From the NCBI GenBank assembly GCA_045635885.1, contig JAZTWO010000002.1, positions 1 to 15,004 of the forward strand: a stretch of DNA of 15,004 bases. Reading direction: 5' to 3'. Positions 1 through 5,980 of the stretch are shown piece by piece. The position numbers and the translations under genes were made by a program. The stretch is from RGIG4608 sp045635885. GTDB lineage: Bacteria; Bacillota; Clostridia; Oscillospirales; CAG-272. Under the pieces are notes generated by a model, which was not told the DNA's origin, made no database searches, and saw nothing but the letters and a program-made list of their open reading frames with translations. Each line of letters begins with the position of its first letter. Position 1 is the stretch's first letter.

Positions 1-1
1 C

Positions 2-1324
2 GACAAGGGTGACACAGGTGTTGGCATTGCCTCAATCGTAATCGACGCAGACGGTAACACAGTTATTACATATACTGACGGTAGAGTTGAAACTCTTGGT
101 CACGAATGGGAATTATTTTCAACATTAAGAAATCCCACTTGCGCAGAAGTAGGTCTTGAAATTCAATATTGCTCCGATTGTGGCTTTATGAGAATTGCAG
201 AAACCCCCAAGCTTTCTGAAGAATATTGTATCGAAGGCGAATGGATTGTTGATAAAAGACCCACAAAAACAGAAGACGGTATTCGTCACACAGAATGCAC
301 AGTTTGTGGCAGAAAAGTTAACGAAGAAACCTTTGCCGAAATGGAATATACACTTGGCTTGGGTGTAACATTTGATAGCTTTACAAACTCACAATTCAAC
401 ATGACAATAGCTGCGGTTGTTCTTGATGCAGATGGCAAAATTGTGTCTTGTAGAATTGATATGGTGCAAAATAAATTTACCATTGACTATGACAAAGAAG
501 AAGTTTATTTCACAAACTTCAAAACAAAAGCAGAGCTTGGTTATGATTACCGTATGTCTGTTTATGGTACAGATAACAACAATGACGGTATTGTTAAAGA
601 ATGGTTTGCACAAGCACAGGCATTTGAACAATATGTTGTTGGTAAGACAGTAAACGAAGTTGCTACTATGCAAACACAATTTGTAAATAACCTCTATATT
701 TCAGCAGATAATGACCTTCTTTCTGCAGGATGCACAATTCAGGTTACTGAATTCAGAGATGCAGTAGTAAAGGCATGCAATGATGAGCAAGCATTTACTT
801 TTGCAACAGGAAGCGACTTCACCGTTGGTCTTGCTATCACTAGTCAAGATAATGGTTCTTATTTTGATTATGACTATTATACCGCAACTGTTAGAATGAA
901 TGTTGATTTTGCCGCAAGTGTAACTTCAGCTACAGATGGCAAAACTCTTGCCCTTATTGTTGACGGTGCGCAACCTCAAGCAACCATTGATGAATATGGA
1001 GATGTATATAATGTTTCCGTTGGTAAGGGTGATGGAATTGTAAAGACAAAGAGAGAACTTAAAGAAGACTATAAGATGTCTATTTATGGTTCATTTATGG
1101 ACCAAAATGGTGACGGAATCGTTCTTGAATGGTACCTTCAGTCCGCAGCATTCTCTTCATACGTTGTTGGCTTAACTGCTAATCAAATTATAGCAATGCC
1201 CACACAAACAACATCAAACGGATACATTATTTCCGCAGAAGATGAACTTCTTAATGCAGGATGTACAATCCAAATCACAGGATTGAAAGAGGTTGCAGTA
1301 AAATCCATTGCAAATTCAAGATAA
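2..1324 (+). CDS. Partial secreted/surface protein with Cys-pair module and two FMN-binding-like modules
   Basis: The reading frame is already open at the left edge, so the N-terminus lies outside; the ATG at 188 is internal. The 440 visible residues begin with a collagen-like GDTGVG stretch and a short motif ending DGRVETLG. A region with two Cys pairs follows (CSDCG near residue 58, CTVCG near 99). Two related modules come next (about 117-260 and 274-440), each with the pattern VVLDADGKIVS / TKAELGYDY / EWF.Q...F..YVVG.T / LLSAGCTIQIT. That pattern resembles, from memory, the fold order of FMN_bind-like clostridial lipoproteins ending in SGATIT; the match is weak and no cofactor binding can be claimed. 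Each module carries a DxNxDG loop (D191, D367). It is paralogous to the next gene and followed by its own terminator. Expected location is the cell surface. Function unknown; confidence is for being a real gene. Confidence 0.9.
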   Translation, partial: DKGDTGVGIASIVIDADGNTVITYTDGRVETLGHEWELFSTLRNPTCAEVGLEIQYCSDCGFMRIAETPKLSEEYCIEGEWIVDKRPTKTEDGIRHTECTVCGRKVNEETFAEMEYTLGLGVTFDSFTNSQFNMTIAAVVLDADGKIVSCRIDMVQNKFTIDYDKEEVYFTNFKTKAELGYDYRMSVYGTDNNNDGIVKEWFAQAQAFEQYVVGKTVNEVATMQTQFVNNLYISADNDLLSAGCTIQVTEFRDAVVKACNDEQAFTFATGSDFTVGLAITSQDNGSYFDYDYYTATVRMNVDFAASVTSATDGKTLALIVDGAQPQATIDEYGDVYNVSVGKGDGIVKTKRELKEDYKMSIYGSFMDQNGDGIVLEWYLQSAAFSSYVVGLTANQIIAMPTQTTSNGYIISAEDELLNAGCTIQITGLKEVAVKSIANSR

Positions 1325-1331
1325 ACAAATT

Positions 1332-1359
1332 AAAGGGGAGCTTCGGCTCTCCTTTTTTT
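1332..1359 (+). terminator. Intrinsic terminator after the partial surface protein
   Basis: A stem of AAAGGGGAGC against GCTCTCCTTT (one G-U pair) closes a TTCG tetraloop and runs into seven T. It starts 7 nt after the stop codon, so it ends the upstream transcript before the promoter of the next gene. Confidence 0.93.
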
Positions 1360-1370
1360 GCTTAAACCAC

Positions 1371-1399
1371 TTGAATTTTCTAATAAATAGGTGTATAAT
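1371..1399 (+). promoter_or_regulatory. Sigma-A-type promoter of the second paralogue
   Basis: TTGAAT (1371-1376) and a perfect TATAAT (1394-1399) are separated by 17 bp, between the upstream terminator and the start at 1443. The 5' leader is short and the ribosome binding site GGAGAAAGG lies at 1427-1435. Because of this promoter the two paralogues are probably separate transcripts. Confidence 0.85.
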
Positions 1400-1442
1400 G
1401 AATTCATAATCCTGCCGAGGAAAAACGGAGAAAGGTATTTTT

Positions 1443-2624
1443 ATGAAAAAATATTTATTGGCTATTATTTCGCTTGTCATTTTGATGAGCATGATGATGT
1501 TCGTTGGTTGCGAATATGAACTTTCTATTGTTAAAAAGACAACAACCACCACAACACCTACAACAAATGTAACACCTACACACACAACACCTACAACAAC
1601 CCCTACAATACCCACAACAACTCCAACTACAACCCCCACAACAAATGACAACGGTGGATCAACAGATCCCGTTGGCGACTTCACACTCGGTATGGGTGTT
1701 GTACTTGACAGCGCTACATCTTCTCGCTTGACTATGACTTTTGCGGCAGTTGTTCTTGATGCCGAAGGCAAAATCGTTTCTTGTAAAATTGACGCAATAT
1801 ATAACGGATATAACATTGATTATGATAATGAAGAAATAATGTTCACAAACTTCCAAACAAAAGCAGAGCTTGGCTATGATTACGCTATGTCCAAGTGGGG
1901 CATTAACATGGATAACAATGGCGACGGTATAGTTAAAGAATGGTTTGAACAAGCACAGGCATTTGAAAATTATGTAGTTGGTATGACAGTTGAAGAAGTT
2001 TCAACTATGCAAACTCAATTTGTAAATAATTACTATATTTCAGCAGATGATGCTCTTCTTTCTGCAGGATGCACAATTCAGATTACTGAATTTATTAACG
2101 CAGTAGTAAAGGCGTGCAACGACGATCAGTCGGTTCATTTTGCTGCTGTTGATAACTTTGCACTTGGTCTTGCCGCTAACAGTAACGATAATGGTTCGAA
2201 TTTTGACGTGTATGAATCTAGAGTTAAGATGAATATTGATTTTGCAACTGTTGTAGTTGTTAATGGTAAGATTGTTGCAACACTCAACGATGCTGCTCAA
2301 CCTCAAATTTATGTTGATGAAGATGGAAATGTATCAAACACAATTTATAACGGAACAAATAGAGAGCTTAAAGAAAATCATATGATGGATCGTTATGGTA
2401 TTGATAACAACGGCGATGGTATTGTTCTTGCTTGGTACCTTCAGTCCGCAGCGTTCTCTGCTCACATCGTTGGTATGACAGGTGCAGAAGTTGCAGCTAT
2501 GGAAACAACATTAGTAAATAACCACTACATCTCTACAGACGCTGACCTCCTTGCTGCTGGTTGTTCAATCCAGATCACAGGTTTTATGGACGTTGTGTCA
2601 GAAGCCGCAAATAACGCAAGATAA
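1443..2624 (+). CDS. Lipoprotein with Thr/Pro-rich stalk and two FMN-binding-like modules
   Basis: A 393-residue complete paralogue of the preceding protein. Residues 1-22 form a lipoprotein signal peptide (KK, hydrophobic core, FVG before Cys23), so the mature protein should be lipid-anchored outside the membrane. Residues about 33-68 are almost only Thr and Pro, a likely extended stalk that may be O-glycosylated. Two modules follow (about 80-226 and 238-393), aligning with the two modules of the upstream gene in the same order. Each has VVLDAEGKIVS or an equivalent, KAELGYDY or RELKENHMM, a DNNGDGIV loop (D157, D321), and a terminal AGCTIQIT or AGCSIQIT motif. The latter resembles the SGAT-type flavin-attachment region of FMN_bind domains, but the key SGAT is not conserved, so flavin binding is doubtful. 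It has no Cys-pair module, unlike its neighbour. Start chosen by signal peptide and by GGAGAAAGG 7 nt upstream. Role unknown. Confidence 0.93.
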   Translation: MKKYLLAIISLVILMSMMMFVGCEYELSIVKKTTTTTTPTTNVTPTHTTPTTTPTIPTTTPTTTPTTNDNGGSTDPVGDFTLGMGVVLDSATSSRLTMTFAAVVLDAEGKIVSCKIDAIYNGYNIDYDNEEIMFTNFQTKAELGYDYAMSKWGINMDNNGDGIVKEWFEQAQAFENYVVGMTVEEVSTMQTQFVNNYYISADDALLSAGCTIQITEFINAVVKACNDDQSVHFAAVDNFALGLAANSNDNGSNFDVYESRVKMNIDFATVVVVNGKIVATLNDAAQPQIYVDEDGNVSNTIYNGTNRELKENHMMDRYGIDNNGDGIVLAWYLQSAAFSAHIVGMTGAEVAAMETTLVNNHYISTDADLLAAGCSIQITGFMDVVSEAANNAR

Positions 2625-2631
2625 ACTATTC

Positions 2632-2658
2632 AAAGGAGAGTTTCGGCTCTCCTTTTTT
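2632..2658 (+). terminator. Intrinsic terminator after the lipoprotein
   Basis: AAAGGAGAG pairs with CTCTCCTTT around a TTTCGG loop, followed by a T run. It closely resembles the terminator of the upstream paralogue, consistent with duplication of gene plus terminator. Confidence 0.92.
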
Positions 2659-2663
2659 ATGTT

Positions 2664-2681
2664 TTGCCAAAAATTTCACAA
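2664..2681 (+). promoter_or_regulatory. Candidate Rex-like operator upstream of pgk
   Basis: TTGCCAAaaatTTCACAA matches 12 of the 14 defined bases of the Rex redox-repressor consensus TTGTGAAnnnnTTCACAA, with an A/T spacer as expected. It lies 15 bp upstream of the -35 box of pgk, a glycolytic gene of the kind Rex controls in Bacillota. An overlapping A/T-rich inverted repeat, AAAATTTcacAAATTTT at 2670-2686, is an alternative reading. Assigned by eye, without a motif score. Confidence 0.35.
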
Positions 2682-2696
2682 ATTTTCATAAAACTA

Positions 2697-2725
2697 TTGA
2701 TAATTTGACAAAAGTATGATATATT
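2697..2725 (+). promoter_or_regulatory. Promoter of pgk-tpiA with extended -10
   Basis: TTGATA (2697-2702), 17 bp, then TATATT (2720-2725) preceded by TGA, which gives the extended -10 TGn. The nearby TTGACA at 2705-2710 is a better -35 by sequence but has no -10 at proper spacing. The SD GAAAGGA for pgk is at 2776-2782. Confidence 0.75.
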
Positions 2726-2792
2726 AATAAATGGTAAAGATTGGGCAAAATAAAATACCTGCCCTAATATGTAATGAAAGGATAAAATTACT

Positions 2793-4112
2793 ATGACTTA
2801 CAACAAGAAATCCATTGAGGATATTGAAATTGTAGAAGGCGCGAGAGTGCTTGTTAGATGCGATTTTAACGTTCCTCTTAAAGACGGAGTGATCACAAGC
2901 GATAAGAGAATCGTTGAGGCTCTCCCCACAATCAAATATTTGCTTAACAAGGGTGCAAGGGTTGTTCTTTGTTCTCACATGGGCAAGCCCCACAACATCC
3001 TTACAGAAGGTTTCGGCCTTACAAAGAAAGAAAAGAAAAAGGTTGAAGAGCTTCCTGAAAACGAAAGAGAAGCAGCAAAGGCAGAGCTTATTGCAAAAGC
3101 GCTTAAGGATGACAAGAAGAAGCTCACTCTTGCTCCCGTTGCGGCTCGCCTTAACGAATACCTTGGCGGCAAGGTAACATTTGCAGAGGATATTATCGGT
3201 GCAGACGCACAGGCAAAGGTTGCTGCGCTTAAGAATGGTGAAGCAGTTCTTCTTGAAAACGTTCGTTTCGACGCAAGAGAAGAAAAGAATGGCGAAGATT
3301 TTGCTAAAGAACTTGCAAAATACTGCGACATCTATGTAAATGATGCTTTCGGTACAGCTCACAGAGCGCATGCTACAACAGCAGGTGTTGCTATGTACGG
3401 CAACGTTCCCGCAGTTTGCGGTTACCTTATTCAGAAGGAAATCGGCGTTATGGGTAAGGCACTCACAACTCCTGAAAGACCCTTCGTTGCTATCCTTGGC
3501 GGTGCTAAGGTTGCAGATAAGCTCAACGTTATCAACAATCTTCTTACAAAGGTTGACACACTTATTATCGGTGGTGGTATGGCATATACATTCCTCGCAG
3601 CTCAGGGCTACGGTGTTGGCACATCACTTCTTGACGAAACAAAGATTGACTACTGCAAGGATATGATGGCAAAGGCAGAAGCAAATGGCGTTAAGCTCCT
3701 TCTCCCCGTTGACGTTGTAACAATCGCAGAATTCCCCAATCCCATTGATGCTCCCGTTGAAACACTTGAGGTTGAAGCAAATGCTATGCCTGCAGACCGT
3801 GAGGGTGTTGACATTGGCGCAAAGACACAGGCACTCTACTCACAGGCAGTTCTTGATGCTAAGACAGTAGTTTGGAACGGTCCTATGGGCGTATTTGAAA
3901 ACCCCACACTTGCAAAGGGTACAATCGCAATGGCTGATGCACTTGCACAGTCCAGCGCAACAACAATCGTGGGCGGTGGCGACTCTGCAGCGGCTTGCGA
4001 AACACTTGGATTTGCTTCCAAGATCACACATATCTCTACAGGTGGCGGTGCATCTCTTGAATTCCTTGAGGGTCTTGAGCTTCCCGGTATCGCTTGTCTT
4101 GAGGATAAATAA
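2793..4112 (+). CDS. pgk: Phosphoglycerate kinase with an enlarged N-domain loop
   Basis: Catalyses 1,3-bisphosphoglycerate + ADP to 3-phosphoglycerate + ATP in glycolysis, in the cytoplasm. Family signatures seen: RCDFNVPLKDG (22-31, substrate-binding Arg/Asp/Asn), SHMGKP (61-66), LLENVRFDAREEKN (153-166), NDAFGTAHRAHA (183-194), GGAKVADK, WNGPMGVFE, and the C-terminal nucleotide-binding GGGDSAAA followed by STGGGASLEFLEG. At 439 residues it is about 40 longer than the usual ~395. The excess sits between SHMGKP and LTLAPVAARL, where a charged, Lys/Glu-rich, probably helical segment (about 67-110) replaces the usual ten or so residues. Catalytic motifs are intact, so it should be active. First gene of a pair with tpiA; the gap has no promoter that I can see. 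Start supported by GAAAGGA 10 nt upstream and by alignment to the family N-terminus. Confidence 0.97.
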   Translation: MTYNKKSIEDIEIVEGARVLVRCDFNVPLKDGVITSDKRIVEALPTIKYLLNKGARVVLCSHMGKPHNILTEGFGLTKKEKKKVEELPENEREAAKAELIAKALKDDKKKLTLAPVAARLNEYLGGKVTFAEDIIGADAQAKVAALKNGEAVLLENVRFDAREEKNGEDFAKELAKYCDIYVNDAFGTAHRAHATTAGVAMYGNVPAVCGYLIQKEIGVMGKALTTPERPFVAILGGAKVADKLNVINNLLTKVDTLIIGGGMAYTFLAAQGYGVGTSLLDETKIDYCKDMMAKAEANGVKLLLPVDVVTIAEFPNPIDAPVETLEVEANAMPADREGVDIGAKTQALYSQAVLDAKTVVWNGPMGVFENPTLAKGTIAMADALAQSSATTIVGGGDSAAACETLGFASKITHISTGGGASLEFLEGLELPGIACLEDK

Positions 4113-4124
4113 TTGACAAATATT

Positions 4125-4154
4125 TTTGCAGTGCTACGCTTGTAGCACTGCAAA
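4125..4154 (+). other. Strong intergenic hairpin between pgk and tpiA
   Basis: TTTGCAGTGCTAC and GTAGCACTGCAAA form a perfect 13-bp stem around GCTT. No T-run follows on either strand, so it is not a standard intrinsic terminator. It ends 8 nt before the tpiA ribosome binding site (AAAGGAG, 4163-4169). Inference: an mRNA stabilising or processing element that sets unequal pgk and tpiA levels. Confidence 0.8.
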
Positions 4155-4178
4155 GTTATGCTAAAGGAGAAAATAAAA

Positions 4179-4934
4179 ATGAGAAGATACGTTATCGCAG
4201 GTAACTGGAAGATGAATTTCACACCTTCTGAAGCTACCGCATTTATCAACGAAATTAAGCCCATGGTAGAGGGCAAAAATAATTGCGACATCATCTTTTG
4301 CGCTCCCTTTGTAACAATTGGCGCAGCTATGGAAGCAGCTAAGGGCTCCAACATTAAGATTGGCGCACAGAACGTTCACTTTGAAGAAAAGGGTGCGTTC
4401 ACAGGTGAAATTTCTGCTAAAATGCTTAAGGAAATTGGTGTTGAATATGTAATTATCGGTCACTCTGAAAGACGTCAGTATTTCGGCGAAACAGACCACA
4501 CAGTAAACCTTCGTACAAAGGCGGCTCTTGCAGCTGGTCTTAAGGTTCTTCTTTGCCTTGGTGAAGTTAAAGAAGAAAGACTTGCAGGCATTACAAACGA
4601 GGTTGTTGGTATGCAGACAAAGCTCGACCTTGCAGGTATCTCTGCAGAAGAGCTTAAGAACGTTATTATCGCATACGAACCCGTTTGGGCAATCGGTACA
4701 GGTCTTACAGCTACTCCCGAGCAGGCAGACGAAACTTGCGGTGTAATCCGTGACGTTGTTGCAGACCTTTATGGCAGAGAAGTTGCAGAAGAGCTCATCA
4801 TTCAATACGGTGGCTCTATGAACGATAAGAATGCGGCAGAGCTTCTTTCTAAAGTAAACGTTGACGGCGGTCTTATTGGCGGTGCGTCCCTTGTTGCAGA
4901 AAAGTTCAACGCAATCGTTGACGCGGCACAGTAA
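4179..4934 (+). CDS. tpiA: Triosephosphate isomerase
   Basis: Interconverts dihydroxyacetone phosphate and glyceraldehyde 3-phosphate in the cytoplasm. The 251-residue TIM barrel has all catalytic parts: AGNWKMN with Asn9 and Lys11, GHSERR with His95, the catalytic Glu167 in AYEPVWAIGTG followed by loop 6, and the phosphate-binding QYGGSMN and GGLIGGASL at the C-terminus. Length is normal for the family. I prefer the ATG at 4179 to the one at 4158: the ribosome binding site AAAGGAG (4163-4169) would lie inside the longer reading, MRRYVIAGNWK matches the family N-terminus, and spacing to 4179 is 9 nt. Probably translated from the pgk mRNA, with a hairpin between the genes, and followed by an intrinsic terminator. 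Neither gap nor gpmI or eno is in the window, so the glycolytic cluster is reduced or split. Confidence 0.97.
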   Translation: MRRYVIAGNWKMNFTPSEATAFINEIKPMVEGKNNCDIIFCAPFVTIGAAMEAAKGSNIKIGAQNVHFEEKGAFTGEISAKMLKEIGVEYVIIGHSERRQYFGETDHTVNLRTKAALAAGLKVLLCLGEVKEERLAGITNEVVGMQTKLDLAGISAEELKNVIIAYEPVWAIGTGLTATPEQADETCGVIRDVVADLYGREVAEELIIQYGGSMNDKNAAELLSKVNVDGGLIGGASLVAEKFNAIVDAAQ

Positions 4935-4947
4935 AACATAGTTAAAT

Positions 4948-4999
4948 ATCAAAATCCCTTCCAACAAAGCACAAAAAGTCGGGAGGGATTTTGATTTTT
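4948..4999 (+). terminator. Intrinsic terminator after tpiA
   Basis: ATCAAAATCCCTTCC pairs with GGGAGGGATTTTGAT (15 bp, one G-U) around an 18-nt A-rich loop and ends in five T. The promoter of the next gene begins 2 nt later. Confidence 0.88.
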
Positions 5000-5000
5000 G

Positions 5001-5009
5001 TGATATAAT
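5001..5009 (+). promoter_or_regulatory. Extended -10 promoter of the AraC-type regulator
   Basis: TGATATAAT is an exact extended -10 (TGn plus consensus TATAAT). No -35 is recognisable 16-18 bp upstream because that position is the 3' arm of the tpiA terminator. Transcription would start near 5016, which makes the ATG at 5021 nearly leaderless and favours the ATG at 5039. Confidence 0.65.
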
Positions 5010-5038
5010 GCTTTCTGCAGATGAAGGGAAGTGATTTT

Positions 5039-5860
5039 ATGAAAGAATTGAAGTTCGGGTTGCAAAACGCGATTGACTATATCGAAGAAAATTTGTGTGA
5101 TGAGCTTGAAATTTCAAAAATTGCGGCAAGAGCTTATCTTTCGCCATTTTATTTTCAAAGGGTATTCAATGCAACCTGTGGTTTTACCGTTGGTGAATAC
5201 ATAAGAAATCGACGCCTGTCACTTGCGGGTGAAGAATTGTCCTGCTCCAATATTAAGGTGATTGACGTCGCACTGAAATATGGATACGATTCCCCTGATA
5301 GCTTTGCAAGAGCGTTTACAAAATTTCACGGAATTTCTCCCTCATTGGCAAAAGAGAAGGGGTCAAAAATCAAAAGCTTTGTTCCTCTTGTTATTGAATT
5401 AAAATTGGAAGGTGGTAACTTTATGAATTACAAAATTGTTGAAAAATCCGATTTTACCGTTATGGGCAAATGCCAAAAATTCAACGCAGAAACATCTTAT
5501 GTTGAAATTCCAAAATTTTGGTCCGAGCATTATGCAACAGGCGGTGGCGAAATTATAAGAGGTATGTTTGGCGTGTGCATTGACAGTGACGGCAAGGAGT
5601 TTGATTATCTTATCGCGGACCTTTATTTTCCTTGGAATGACGTGCCAAATGGTTGCGAAACAAAGACAATTCCGGCTGGAACTTGGGCAGTTTTCTCATA
5701 TCAAGGTGAATGTCCCGAGGCGCTTCAAGCTGTGAATACGCAAATTTGGACACAGTGGGTTCCCAATTCCACCGAATATGAACTTGCAGGAAACTATAAT
5801 CTCGAATTTTACATTTCCGAAACCGAGGGCGAAATTTGGATTCCCGTTAAGAAAAAGTAA
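5039..5860 (+). CDS. AraC-family regulator with GyrI-like effector-binding domain
   Basis: A 273-residue transcription factor. Residues about 1-108 form the double helix-turn-helix AraC domain: first HTH around 22-43 (LEISKIAARAYLSPFYFQRVF), second around 71-93, with the family-typical VALKYGYDSPDSFARAFTKFHGISP. A linker rich in hydrophobic residues follows. Residues about 129-272 match the GyrI-like/AraC effector-binding fold seen in Rob-type and Bacillus YdeE-type regulators (ends FYISETEGEIWIPV). DNA-binding is N-terminal and ligand-sensing C-terminal, the Rob/BltR-like order. The ligand is unknown; members often bind hydrophobic or cationic compounds. Start at 5039 is favoured by AAGGGAAGTG at 5024-5033; the ATG at 5021 would add six residues and lie about 5 nt from the predicted +1. 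It is flanked by terminators, hence monocistronic; no obvious target gene is adjacent. Confidence 0.93.
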   Translation: MKELKFGLQNAIDYIEENLCDELEISKIAARAYLSPFYFQRVFNATCGFTVGEYIRNRRLSLAGEELSCSNIKVIDVALKYGYDSPDSFARAFTKFHGISPSLAKEKGSKIKSFVPLVIELKLEGGNFMNYKIVEKSDFTVMGKCQKFNAETSYVEIPKFWSEHYATGGGEIIRGMFGVCIDSDGKEFDYLIADLYFPWNDVPNGCETKTIPAGTWAVFSYQGECPEALQAVNTQIWTQWVPNSTEYELAGNYNLEFYISETEGEIWIPVKKK

Positions 5861-5866
5861 ATCCTC

Positions 5867-5893
5867 AGCACCCACTTTTGTGGGTGCTTTTTT
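5867..5893 (+). terminator. Intrinsic terminator after the AraC-type gene
   Basis: AGCACCCAC, TTTT loop, GTGGGTGCT, then six T. It starts 7 nt after the stop codon. Confidence 0.95.
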
Positions 5894-5921
5894 GATATTT
5901 GTAACTATTTTATAAAAACCA

Positions 5922-5950
5922 TTGCAAATTGCATTAATGTGTGCTAAAAT
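5922..5950 (+). promoter_or_regulatory. Promoter of the large BspA-like lipoprotein
   Basis: TTGCAA (5922-5927), 17 bp, TAAAAT (5945-5950), with TGC before it (extended -10). AAGGAG at 5968-5973 is 7 nt from the start at 5981, a strong ribosome binding site. Confidence 0.78.
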
Positions 5951-5980
5951 TATGTTAACTACTTTTTAAGGAGAAGGATT

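Noticed and set aside
188..190. ATG as the true start of the first protein
   Set aside because: The frame is open to the left edge with collagen-like and Cys-pair coding sequence typical of such proteins, and there is no SD or signal peptide at 188.
1316..1816. Minus-strand frame rich in Val-Gly repeats
   Set aside because: It is the complement of the Thr/Pro codons of the lipoprotein stalk and also crosses the terminator and promoter; no independent support.
2705..2710. Perfect TTGACA as the pgk -35 box
   Set aside because: No -10 at 16-18 bp; TTGATA at 2697 gives exact 17-bp spacing to an extended -10.
4125..4154. Terminator between pgk and tpiA
   Set aside because: Strong stem but no T-run on either strand, and no promoter for tpiA follows.
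4158..4178. Upstream ATG as the tpiA start
   Set aside because: The SD AAAGGAG lies within the added codons and the added residues have no family counterpart.
4161..4967. A 268-codon open frame on the minus strand opposite tpiA, and a 215-codon one opposite pgk (2724-3371)
   Set aside because: They mirror real genes with strong catalytic motifs, are unusually rich in Cys, Phe and Asn, lack ribosome binding sites and match no family pattern.
5021..5038. Upstream ATG as the AraC-type gene start
   Set aside because: It would sit about 5 nt from the predicted transcription start and leave the SD inside the coding region.
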